64,000 bases of DNA, from NCBI RefSeq assembly GCF_040939455.1, contig NC_134112.1, positions 18,378,501 through 18,442,500 on the forward strand, given 5' to 3'. This stretch comes from Microcebus murinus (Eukaryota > Chordata > Mammalia > Primates > Cheirogaleidae). Within the stretch, counting starts at the first letter, position 1. Each line of letters opens with the position of its first letter. The translations under genes and the position numbers were made by a program. The notes under the pieces were generated by a model, which was not told the DNA's origin, did not search any database, and saw only the letters and a list, made by a program, of their open reading frames with translations. Below, piece by piece: positions 1 to 12,700 of the stretch.

Positions 1-313
1 ACCTAGGGATCAGTAAATACACATTTTAAAAGTTAATATTATATAAATAAAAACAAAACTGAAAGAAAGGGAAAAAAGACTAATTCCAGGTTTAATAGTT
101 TTTATCATTAATTTTTTTGAATACTTGTTATAACTATTTTTGTAATTTTAATTCTTATAGTAGAATGTAGAAATTGATGAATACATATTCTGTTAATGAT
201 GAAGACTTTTACCTTTAAGAAATTTTATCATGGCAGTCAGTCTGACATAGAGTTTTGCTAATTTAATGTAAAATTCAATAAATAATAATTTTAAATAATT
301 TGCTATATTTCAG

Positions 314-385
314 ACTCCACTGAGATACACAAAGACATTATTACTTCCAGTTGTTATGGTGATTACTTGTTTTATCTTTAAAAAG
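314..385 (+). CDS. DPY19L2: DPY19L2 coding exon a (72 nt)
   Basis: Begins after atatttcag and ends before donor gtattt; phase 0 at both ends. It encodes [16 protein letters not shown] followed by a hydrophobic run and FKK, i.e. the family's conserved [12 protein letters not shown] motif and the membrane segment after it. The preceding codon (Glu in the family) is in an exon before the window. Confidence 0.88.
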
Positions 386-3300
386 GTATTTTTTAAAATT
401 TATTACTTATTTTTGGATTCAAGATAAAGACTATAATAGATTCATGCTAATTGCTCAGAATTCCATCTTATTTTTGGGGTAAACTCTTTCCCTCTCTAAA
501 AATTTGTTTGTCATTCATATGAACTAGTATATGGGTTTTTTAGAAAGCTACATTATAACAGTTATTAATATTATTTATTCTTTCAAAATATATTAATAAC
601 TCACTATGTACCAAGGACCATATTAACAGTGTAGATATATTGGGACAAATAAAACATGGCCACCTCTGTCTTCAATTTATAGTCCTGGATTATAGGGGGG
701 CAGTTTGCAAACATTAAACAAGTAATCAATCACACAAATGACTAAAGAACTACAATTATTATAGGTACTATAAAAGAAAAGTACAATGACAACTTTAGTA
801 CCTTTCAAATATACAGCACAAAGAAGTCTTGATCTATTTTGAGTAGACATTCACAGAAAAAATTTGTATAACCATTTAAAGATAATTTTATATATATTCA
901 CTGTTTTCACAATAGAAGAAATAATCTTTAAAATACCACTGACATTCTCCAGGTAGTCAAAAAATTTAAAAAATAAAATACCACTGGCAGATACTTTTGT
1001 TCTGGATGTGGTTTATCTATTAACAAAAGCATGAGTAAAGACAGTGGGTCCTTGGATTTCTAACAATTTTGAACCATCTTTATTTATATTGTTTACAAGT
1101 TGTCTTGCCTTAAGTCGGTGTGTATTTATCTTATACTTTTAAGCAGATAACAGTAATGTGATTTCTCTACCACCATACCAGCTGTGGTTCTATTGAAATG
1201 AGTTTTCTGTATTTAATGTGAAATTATGTACTTTCTTTATGTAATTCCAGTTCCCATATTTCTCAGTCCTTTGTTTTCACATAATGTATAAATAATTTAG
1301 GAGTGAGAAAGATATCTCCCTCTACATCTCTGTTGTTTCACCCTTGATTCAGTTCCCTAGGGACCCTTTGGAGAGTCAGGATACAGGAAACAAGAAGGAA
1401 TGGGTGAAGTGTGAACAAGTTTGCCAATCTCCAACCCCTGAGCCCCTCCCAGCTCAGGTTGAAGATTTTCTCCACTGGTGTGTTTCTGTTCTGGCACGGC
1501 CAAATGTGGCCTATTCTTATAGGATTCCATTGAGAGGGGCTAATACATGAATTAGCTATTCAATGGAGAAACAACTGGCATGGGAGAAAATTATAGCTAG
1601 ATCTGCTATTGCTATATTTTTAAAATTAAAATCCAAGACTTAGAAATACTCAATTAGTCCCCAAACACACCACAGCTGAAACTATGTATGTGCACTGGCA
1701 GGCACATAAGCCACATATGTGTTTGCCTATCCCGGCAGCCACCAAAGCTTCACTCCTTTCTCAAGACTTCCTTATAAATCTCAATCTTTATGTCTTTATT
1801 TGTCCTATTGTGGCTTATTTTTCACCTCAAGGATACTTCTGATGAGCAGTTAAATTTTTCCTTGTGTAAAGTCACTTCTGGTAAAGAAAAAAGGAAGGCA
1901 TATCCAGTATGACTTTCCTGTGACAGTATTGAATCTTAAGCTTCTATAAATGAACATGCCCCCTCATATTGGCATCTGCTTGCACATGTGTCTAGAATCT
2001 CATTTGTGAAACTTCATGAATAATAAATTGTGATAGCATTATGTATCAGTTTCTATGGAATTTGAAACATTTTTCTATGAAGGATGTTCTCGAGTCAATG
2101 AGAAAAGTTAAAAATTCTAAACTTAAAAGTTAATTTTAAATTACAATCCAAATTCCATCTTTTTCAACATTTGATTTATAAAATACATATCATGCAGAGT
2201 ACAAATTTTTCAGTCACCCATAAATTTTTTGTGTTACCAGTTAAGTTGCACACGATTGCTGCCCAAGCCTCTTGACCAAATTTAGCTGCCATATTCACCT
2301 TCCACTTCTCCCTTTCTCACATCCTCACCATCATTTGGTATATCTTGATGAGTGCTCTTAAGCCTTCTGTATCAGCCATGTCAGATTAAAACAGAGATCA
2401 GGGAAGCAGATAAGCCCATAATTAATTTGATAATATGAAGTTTTGAGTGAACTAGGAATATAGATGTGTGTAGGTAAATGGATAGATGTATAGGTATTAT
2501 TAATTTGCTTGGGAGGTTTACATAAAATAATCTCTAAAAGTACATGGAGGAGGCAGCCTCCTTTGTGCATGCCTACCCCCCCCCCTCACCCTACTCCCTT
2601 TCCCAGTAAAAATGTAAACTCACAACACTCGTAGTAGTTATCCATATATAAACACATGCTGGGGGATCTGCGGCCCTGGAGCCACATGTGGCCTTCTGCA
2701 TTCTTGAGTATGGCCTTTTGACTGAATCCAAATTTTACAGAACAAATTCTTTTAATAAAGGGATTTGTTCTGTAAAGTTTGGATTCTGTCAAGGGGCTGC
2801 ACTTGGGAATCAGGAGGGCCACAGATTCTCCAAGTGAACAGCTTAAAGATCTACTCCAACACTGTTTTTATAGAAGGGGAAGTTATTACTAAAAGAAGTT
2901 ATTTGTCTGGGGCAGATCTTGGGACTAAACTGTTCTTGAGGATTCACTTAAACATTAAAAAATACTTCTTTACTGGGTGGGATATTTGTATTAATGAATC
3001 AAAGTGTCTTAAATGTCACAACATTCCTGAGAAAAGTTACATTGATTTGGTTCTGTTCACAGACTGTTCGTGATATTTTATGTGTTTTATCTACAAACAC
3101 TTATCTAAGGTAATTATGTAATAGTTTTTAAAACATACTATATTTGATTATTAAATAACTTACTGTAATGTTTTTCAAATGAATATACGTTAAGCTTCAG
3201 CATTGTGATTAAGAGAGGCGATATGAACCAAACTTAGATGTTATCATCAAAAAAAAACTATTATTTTCATGGATTTTTTTGTGTATTTGGACTTGTTTTG

Positions 3301-6300
3301 GAAATATTTATATTTGTGAACTAAGTCAATGCTTAAGTTGATTTAGTTTAATTTTAATGTATCACTAGAATTTAACATAAGTAAACTAAAGTTTTATTTT
3401 GGCAATTTTTTTCCTTTTTTTAACATTCCAAGAAAGCATAATTATTTGTTTTTCTGAATATTTTTGAAATATTTTTCTATATTTATTGTTAAAACCATTT
3501 GTTATATCATACTTTTTGATAGTGTTGATAAAGTTACTAGAATTAAGGCATAAATAGAGGCCAGCAAAATATAACATGACTCATATAAATCACATAAATT
3601 GCTACAGGACAAAAGAAGTAAATTATAAAGAAAACTTTCTTCAAGGGAAATCTTATCTCAAATTACATTGTATATTTGTAGATACGTTGATTTTATTTAA
3701 TGGTTTTTATCCCTTAGAACAGTTTTAGATTTATAGAGTAATTGTGGAGATAGTACAGAGAGTTTCCATGACCCTCATATGTACCCCATGCATGCATTTT
3801 TAATAAACAGTTTTGTCAGAAGAGCTACTTAAGATCTTAAGTGTATTTGTTAAAATCATTTCCAATATAAGGGGGATAATAGACTGGTTCTGTGTTGTTC
3901 TAGTTAGACGGGAATATGTCTTGACATTCTAAAGAGTGTATTTAGAACCCTGAAAATTATTTACATAAGGAATATATGAAGGGACTTGGGGTATTTAATT
4001 GAATAATAGAAGATTAAGGAGTACATGGCAACTGTCTTCATTTATTTGAGAGAGTATAATGTGGAAGAGGACATACTTAAGGGGGCCAATGGGAAGATTC
4101 TTAGATCAGGGTAAGGAAGTCTTTCCTGTTGATCACGTACCTGAAAGTGACAGGCCTGGGGAGGTAGGGGTCCTTTAAATAACACAAAAAATACTGTACA
4201 TACTTATAGTAGTACATTAAAGTAAACAGTGCATCAAGAAAAGAGGGAATGTTCCCCTCCCTTAGATCTACTCCTCAGAGATACTGATTATAAGCAGGCT
4301 TCGTATGTATCATTCTAGAAAACACATACAGAAACATAATTTTTTAAAAAATGAAATCTCATATTCTTATTATTCTGTAACTTGTTACTTGTATTCAACA
4401 GGGTTTCTTGAGCATCTGCCTTGATATTCCCCATACTTTTTAATAGTTTTAGGGTTTTATTGTTCACCATCACGAGTGACCACCATGTATTTAGCCATTC
4501 CCATATAATATTTAGATTATATTTAACTTTTATCATAACAACCAGTGTTATAAGTAATCAACATCCTTGTGCAAAGATATACTTATCTTTGCACACTTAT
4601 TCTAGTATTTCTATAACAGAATATTTAAATTAGAATTGCTAGATCATAATTTTATAAATACTGAGAAATTATAATGATGAGAATGTCCATTTCCCTGCAT
4701 CTCTACAATCATCAATGTTATCACACTTTTAACTTATTGCAAGTTAAAAAAAAGTCTTTTTAAAATAATTCTTTATCAGTGAAGTTTTGCCTCTTTTCAT
4801 ATGTTGACTATTTTATTTCTTCTTGACCTTTACAAAATTGATTTTTAGTATTTGTAGGGGTTTTTCCATAGATAGTAACCTTTTGTCTATTGTGTATCTT
4901 AACAGTTTCTTCCAAGATTTCAATTTATAGTTTGCTTTGTAGAACTTTATACGATCATGACAATACATTTTGTTTTCTGTGTTTGTATGTTGCTTGGAAA
5001 CACTTCCCTACCTCAAAAACATTAAAATATTTTTCCATATTTTCTTTCATACTTTTCTATTGTGCATATATAGTTCATTCATCACTCTTGCATTAATTTT
5101 CTAGTACGGTGACATATAGGATTCTACTGTTTATCCCCTCAAATGAGGTATTGTCCAAATACAATATTGCATAATCTTTCATTCATTTGAAATGTCAGTT
5201 TTTATCACTTACCAATTAATTCTCATATGTACTTCAGTCTGTTTTAGATTCTCTTATATTGATCTATTTGTTTCTGACCAAGAGCAACACAATTCCAATC
5301 CTCCCTTTATTGTTATCATTTTTCATATTTGCTTGCATTTACTTTTCCAGGTAAACCTTGGAATAAATGTGCTTAGAATCCTCCCCACTCTGCTCACCCA
5401 ACGAAGTCCATTGGAATTGCTTCAGATTAATTCAAAGAGAGCTTCATCTTTATAAGATTGAGTCTCTATCCCAGGAGTATGACATATCTCTCCTTATTAG
5501 ACTGGGCAAGTCACTTAACTCCTTTGTCTTTGTGCCCCAGTTTCATCATCCATAAAATGGGGATAATAACATTGACCTCACAAGTGACCACATATAAGAA
5601 GAGTTAATGCATATAAAAGTGCTTAGAATTACTGACAGAACAAACATTTGAGTGTTAGCATTATTTTTATTGTTCTAATTGTTATACTTTAGTAAAACTT
5701 TATAGTTTTTTTCCCTATGAGTCCTACTATGGTTTTTTAAATATGGATTTTATGTTTTTTCCTTTTTCTGTTGAAAATGATATCTTTTTATATTACTAAG
5801 CATATTTGCCAATTTGTCATTGCTAGTTTTTAGGAAAGCTGTTTGATTTTTTGCATTACTTTTGTATTCAGCCACATTACCAAACTTTCTTTTCAATTCT
5901 AGTAGTTTTCAAATGATTCTCTAGCTTTTCTAGGCAGGTTATCATATAATCTAGAAGTAATGAGAATACTTTAATAATTATACTTCTTTATTTTCCTTGT
6001 CTTATGTATTGGGTAGAACTTCCAGAACAAGTTTGAATTACAGTGATTGCTTTGCCCTTATTTTGTTTCTGACTCCAAGATGAAGAATGCCTTTAGTGGC
6101 TCACTATTTCATTTGCTATTATTATGTAACAGCTTTTATTTAGTGAAGAAAGTTTCCTTTCAGTCCATATAAACCAAAATAATTTTTAAATTAAAAATGG
6201 ATGTTGAAAGTATATGGTGTAAGAATTATAGCCCATTAAAGCTATAAAATAGATGTTGGATTTTAAAAGCTGGCATTAAAAATATTTTGGAGATCATTAT

Positions 6301-6715
6301 ATGGTTTTCTCCTTTATGAATAATTACACTAATAAGTTTCTTTTGTTTATTGTGTTAAGAATACTTAACATGTGATCTATCCTCTTAACAAATTGTTAAG
6401 TGCACAATATAGTATTGTGGACCATAGATACAATGTTGTACAGTAGATCTCTAGAACTTACTCATATTGCTTAACTGAAACTTTATGCCTATTAATTAGT
6501 AATTCCCCATTTCCCCCTCACGCTAGCTCTTGGTACCCAACTTTCCACTCTTTGATTTCATGAATTTGACTATTTTAGATACCTCATATAAGTGGCATTA
6601 TGCAGTATTTGTCTTTATATGACTGTCTTATTTCACTTAGCATAATGTCCTCAAGGTTCATCCATGTTGTCTCATATTGCAGAATTTCATTCTTTCTAAA
6701 GCATGAATAATATTC

Positions 6716-6753
<38 letters not shown>

Positions 6754-9700
6754 CACATTTTATTTATCTGTTCCTTGGTTGATAGACATGTAGGTTTTTT
6801 CCATATCTTGACTATTGTGAATAGCCCTCCAATGAACATGATAGTACAAGTGTCTCCTCAAGATCCTGGTTTCAATTCTTTTGGATAAATACCCAGAAAT
6901 GGGATTGCTGGATCTTATGGTAGTTCTATTTTAATTGTTTAATGAACTTCCATACTGTTTTCTATAGCAACTATATCATTTGCATTCTCACCAATAGTAT
7001 GTAAGGATTCCAATTTCTACAGATCCTTGCTAATACTTGTCTTTTGTTCTGTTGATAATGGCCACTCAGACATGTATGAAGTAATAATCTCTTTGTGGTT
7101 TGGATTTGCATTTCCCTTATGGTTAGTGACATTATACATTTTTTCATATACCTGTTGGCCATTTCTGTGTCTTCTTTGGAGAAATGTCTATTCAGGTCCT
7201 TAGCTCATTTTGTAACTGTGAGTTATTAGATTTTTGCTATTTAATTTTTGGAGTTTCTTATATATTAATATTTTAGAGATTAACCTCTTATCAGGTATAC
7301 AGTTTGCAAATATTTTCTCCCATTCCATAGGTTGACTTTTTATTCTGTTGTTTCCTTTATGTACAGAGGTCTTTTTAGTTTGATGTAGTCTCACTTGTTT
7401 GTTTTTGCTTTTGTTGTCTGTGCTCTTGGTATCGTGTCCATGAAATCATTGCTAAGGCAAATGTCATGTAGCTTTTCCCCTATGTTTTCTTCTAGGAGTT
7501 TTAGAGTTTCAGATCTTAACTTTAAGTCTTCAATCCATTTTGAGTTGATTTTTATTGTACATGGTGTCAGAAAAGGGCTCAGTTTTATTCTTTTGCACAT
7601 GGATAGCTAGTTTTATTATACCATTTGCTGGAGATTATCTTTTCCCATTATGTAGGCTTAGCATAATTGTTGAAGATCAGTTGGTCATATATGTGTGGAC
7701 TTATTTATGGGCTGCTCTCTATTCTGTACCATTGGTCTATATATCTATCTTTATGTTAGCACCATACTGTTTTGAATACTGTATTTTTTTTTTTTTTTTT
7801 GAGACAGAGTCTCACTTTGTTGCCCAGGCTAGAGTGAGTGCTGTGGCGTCAGCCTGGCTCACAGCAACCTCAATCTCCAGGGCTCAGCGATCCTACTGCC
7901 TCAGCCTCCCGAGTAGCTGGGACTACAGGCATGCGCCACCATGCCCGGCTAATTTTTTGTATATATATATTTTTAGTTGGTCAATTAATTTATTTCTATT
8001 TTTGGTAGAGATGGGGTCTCGCTCAGGCTGGTTTCGAACTCCTGACCTTGAGCAATCCGCCCGCCTCGGCCTCCCAAAGTGCTAGGATTACAGGCGTGAG
8101 CCACCACGCCCGGCCCTGAATACTGTATTTTTAACTCTGTTTTGAAGTCAGAACATGAGATGCCTTCAACTTTATTTAGTTATTCGTGGTCTTTTTCAGT
8201 TCCATGTGAATTCTAGAGAGTTGTTTTTTCTACTTCTTCAAGAAATGCCATTGAGATTGTGATAGAGATTGTATTGAATCTATAAATCCTTTTGGGGTAG
8301 TATAGACATTTTAAAAATATTGTCTTCTAATTCATTCAAGTGGGATATCTTTCCAGGTATTTATATCTTTTTAATTTCCTTCATTAATGTGTTATCATTT
8401 TCAGAAAACAAGTTTTTCACTTCCTTATTTAAGTTTATTCCTAAATACTTTATTTATTTTTGGTGTTATTATAAATGGGGCTGTTTTTCGAATATTCTTT
8501 ACACATAGTTTATTGTTAGTTTATAAAAGTGCAATTTTTATTTTTGTATGTTGACTTTTATCCTGCACCTTTATCAAATAAATTTATTAGCACTAATAGT
8601 TTCATGATGCAATTGGTAGGGTTTTCTGTATAGAAGCATACCTCGGAGATGTTGCAAGTTTAGTTACAACAACAATAAAGCAAATGTCACTATAAAGAAA
8701 GCCACATGATTTTTTTGATTTTCTAGTGCATATAAAAATTATAGTTACACTATAATGTGGTCTATTAAGTGTATAATAGAATTAGGTCTAAAAATGTGCA
8801 AACTTTAATTAAAAACATTTTATTGCTAAAAAATGCTAACAATCATCTGAACCTTCAATAAGTTGTAATTATTTTGCTGATGGAGTATCCTGCCTTGATA
8901 TTGAGGGCTGCTGACTGAAGAGGGTGGTGGTTTCTGAAGGTTGGGGTGGCTGGGATAATTTGTTAAAATAAGACAGCAACAAAATTTGCCACATCTATTT
9001 ACTCTTCCCTTCACAAAACATTTATCTGTAGCTTATGATACTGTTTAATGGTATTTTGCCCACAGAACTTTTTTTAAAGTTTGAGCCAGTTTTCTCAAAC
9101 TCTGCTGTTGCTTTGTCAACTAAGTTTTTCCAATATTCTAAATCTTTTTTTGCCACTTCAAAAATGTTCATAGCATTTTCACCAGGAATAGCCTCTATCT
9201 CAAGAAACCACTCTCTTTGATCATCCATAAGAAGCAGTTATCATCTATTCAGGATTGCAGCAGTTCAGTCACATCTTCATGCCCCAATTCTAATTCTAGT
9301 TCTCTTGCTATTTTTCACTCCATCTGCAGTTCCACTGAAGTCTTGAACTCCAACTCCTTTATCATTATATAGTGACCTTCTTTGTCTCTTTTTACAATGT
9401 CTTGAAATCTATTTTATTTAATAGAAGTATAGTTTACCCCTGCTCTTTTTTGGTTTCCATTTGCATGGGACATCTTTTTTATCCCTTTATTTTCAGTCTA
9501 TGTGTGTCTTTAGAGGTGAAGTGGGTTTCTTATAGACACCATATAGTTGGCTCTTACTTTTTTTTATCTACTCAGCTACTCTAAGACTTTTGTTTGGAGA
9601 GTTTAGTCCATTTACATTCAACAGTATTATTTATAATAAAGGACTTACTTGTTGTTATCTGATTTCTAGTTGTTTTGTGGTCCTCTTTTCATTCATTCCT

Positions 9701-12700
9701 TCCTGTCTTCCTTTGTGTAAAAGTGATTTTCTGTGGTAGTACATTTTAATTTCTTGATTTTACTTTTTGTGTATCTGTTGTAGGTTTTTGATTTGAGGTT
9801 GCTATGAGGCTTGCAAAAACCATTTTATAACCAGTTATTTTAAACAGATGACAACTATGTTTGCAAAAAACAAAGAGAAATTTAAAAGAAACTCTACAGT
9901 TTAATTCCATCATCCACCTTCATTTTTTAACTTTTTGTTGTTTCCATTGATATCTTTTTATACTATCTATCTTATGAAAAGTTGTTATAGTTATTTTTTG
10001 ATAGGTTTGTGTTTTAGTCTTCCGACTCAAGATATAAGTGGTTTATACATTGCAACTACAGCAATAGAATAGTCTGTATTTGTGTACTTACTGTTATCAG
10101 TTAGTTATATACCTTCAGATGATTTTTTATTGTTCATTAGCATCATTTTCTTTCAGACTGAATAACTCCTTTTAGCATTTCTTATAAAACAGCTCTTTGG
10201 CTTTTTTTTAAACATATAGCAATTAGGTATATGCAGGTGTTCTTCTTAAGTTACTTTTTGTGATTTATATTTTTAGAGAAAATAATCCATTTCATATAGA
10301 TTATAAATTGTGCAAGGAATTATTTTAAAACAATTTCATCAGTATTTGTAGTTATGTTTCTCGATGTTAATGTTGTATTTTGCATTTTTTATCTTTTTTC
10401 ATATTTAGATTTGCATTTTTTATCTTTTTTCATATTTAGATTTGCATTTTTTATCTTTTTTCATATTTAGATTTATTAAAGGTCATTCTTTTCTGGACAT
10501 TTCAAAGAACCAGCTTTTGATTTTATTTATCTATCCAGGCTGTTTTCCATTTTATTAATTTCTACTTTTATTAATATTTTTATGTTTTTTTTTCTTTTTT
10601 CTTTTGGTATGCTTTTGTTTTTCTATGTTTAAAGTCCAGCTCATTTATTATCAATCATTATTGTTTTGTAATAAACACATTTAAATTATAACTTTTTTTG
10701 TTCAAGACAACTCAGACTATATCCCATGCATGGTGTAGCGTTCCCGTTAATGTGTATTTCTGTATAGTCTGTGATTTGAGTTTTGATCATTTAATCAAAA
10801 ATCATTTAGAATAATGTCTTAAAATTTTTAACTAGTTTCTTTTATATTTTGCCTTTATGATTTATTGATATTAATGTTTAGCTTTTATAAATGCTCCATG
10901 AGGGTTTTAAAGATGTTTTTTTTATTTTGGAGGAGTTTGAATTTACATGTTATATCACATAATTAATAGTGCTATTCTAAATACTCTAGTACACTATTTT
11001 TATATTTTATCTGTTATTAGCTGTATTTTGAGGCTTTAAATTAAAAGCAAATCTGTTTTTCTCAGAATTTCTGAAAACTCCTTTTCATTGCAGCTTCTTC
11101 TTACTATATGGATGCAGTGTCCTCTCAAATTTCTCAAACGATAAAAATTGGAGCTTTCATTTAATTCTCTCTCTTATTTCTTGTCTTAACTGTGCTTCCT
11201 GAGACATTAGTTTTGTTTCGTTTTGGTTTTTTTGTTTTAGGGTTTTTTATTTTTTGCTTATTTATTTTGACATTTTGGTGTTTCTCATTATGCTTTTTGT
11301 GTCTCATGATTTGGTTGTATATTCATTCATATTGTAAATTAGCTACTAGATTTATTTTTATCAGTAGTTACTGTCAGGGTTCTTGGTGACTATAATAATT
11401 ACTTACCTACCAGGCTTCTTCCTTTCATGAACAGTACACTGCAGGATTCTGTTGTGACTGGAAGATTGCAGGGAAAGTGGAGCAACCCTGTTGTCTTAAG
11501 TGCATGCACAGGGAAGGAGCTACAGTGGAGGCAGAGTAACTTGGTGACTCCACTACTATCCTTGAGGTCTTCCCCCAGCCACCCTTTTTAAAATCCATGG
11601 ATCTTTGTATCTTTGAACTCTGCCCACTGTCTTATTTCTTTCTCCACGCCTACAATTCATATTAGAATACCCCTGCATCCTATAAAGCCTTTTGTAAAAT
11701 ATAAAATACCCAGTCTTTTCAATGGAACAATTAAAAAGGCAGTCTTCTAGCTCTTGTATAAATCTAGGATAGGCTCCATGATGAGGATAAGAATTATATC
11801 TATACTACTCATGCTATACAGTGGTCCCCCTTATCTGTGGGCAATATGTTCCAAGGCCCCAGTGGATAATGTTAATAATACCATACCTGATTACCCTAAG
11901 TCAGAACATATTTCTGTTTATGTCTTCTACCCACAAATTTAATGTCCATTCTATCTTAACTTATCATGGACTGTGGCCACAACTTTTGCAATTTGAGGAG
12001 TGACAGCAAAACTAGCATGAATTTCTTTTTTCTTCGTTACAACTTCAGAGATAGAAAATTTATTCTTACCATAAGTCACAGCAACCTTAGCATATTATTT
12101 TTTTTTCTTGCCTTAATAAGACAAGAACTTCATCATTTCACTTAAAGCGTTTTCAGCTCTTCTTTGGCATATTCAAATTGCCAGCATCACTACTCTTACA
12201 CTTTGGGGCCATTATTAAGTCAAATAAGTATGAATTGAACACAAACACTGAAATACCACCACAGTTGATAGAATAATCGAGATGGCTACTGAGTGACTAG
12301 TAGCTGGGGAGCATCTGCAGGGTGGGAACACTGGACAATGGGATGATTTACATCCTGGGCGAGATGGCATGAGATTTCATCATGCTACTGAGGATGCTCA
12401 ATTTCAAGCTTATGAATTATTTATTTCTGGAATTTTCCATTTACTATTTTCAATCTGTGGCTAACCACAGGTAACTGAAATTGTAGAAAGCAAATCCACG
12501 AATAAGGGAGAAAGTTTTATGTACAAGAATGTTCATGTTCTTTATAATTGTGAAAAATGAAAACAACTCAAAAGTCTAACAGTGGTTATTTAAAGTATTA
12601 TATATGCTGTTCGTGGGTTGAATATTTAACAGAAAGTCTTTCTATTAATTTATCCCTCCAGCAGTTAAATCTCCATGGATCAGTAAAACCTACTTTATGT

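Larger units (their letters stand above)
386..3062 (+). other. Intron after exon a (2.7 kb)
   Basis: AT-rich. It holds an old repeat relic at about 573-830, a C10 run at 2576-2585 and a fold-back element at about 2670-2840. No gene is seen in the remainder; the 68-codon open frame near 1344 has no recognisable match. Confidence 0.7.
6335..8635 (-). mobile_element. L1 LINE, 3' UTR and ORF2 3' part, antisense
   Basis: Antisense L1: 3'UTR phrases (AACATGTGATCTATCC, CACTTAGCATAATGTCCTC), then ORF2 in antisense (AATACCCAGAAATGGGATTG, GTGGTTTGGATTTGCATTTC, ATTTTGAGTTGATTTTTATT, TATCCTGCACCTTTATC). It is interrupted by a (GT)17 tract at 6718-6751 and by an Alu at 7789-8116. The reading frame is broken many times. 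Confidence 0.85.

Noticed and set aside
7555..8085. 176-codon + strand open frame
   Set aside because: It runs through antisense L1 into an antisense Alu; the residues are a typical Alu translation.
9022..9228. 68-codon - frame as a host gene
   Set aside because: Recognisable as the C-terminal remnant of a Tigger transposase in a truncated element, not a domesticated gene.
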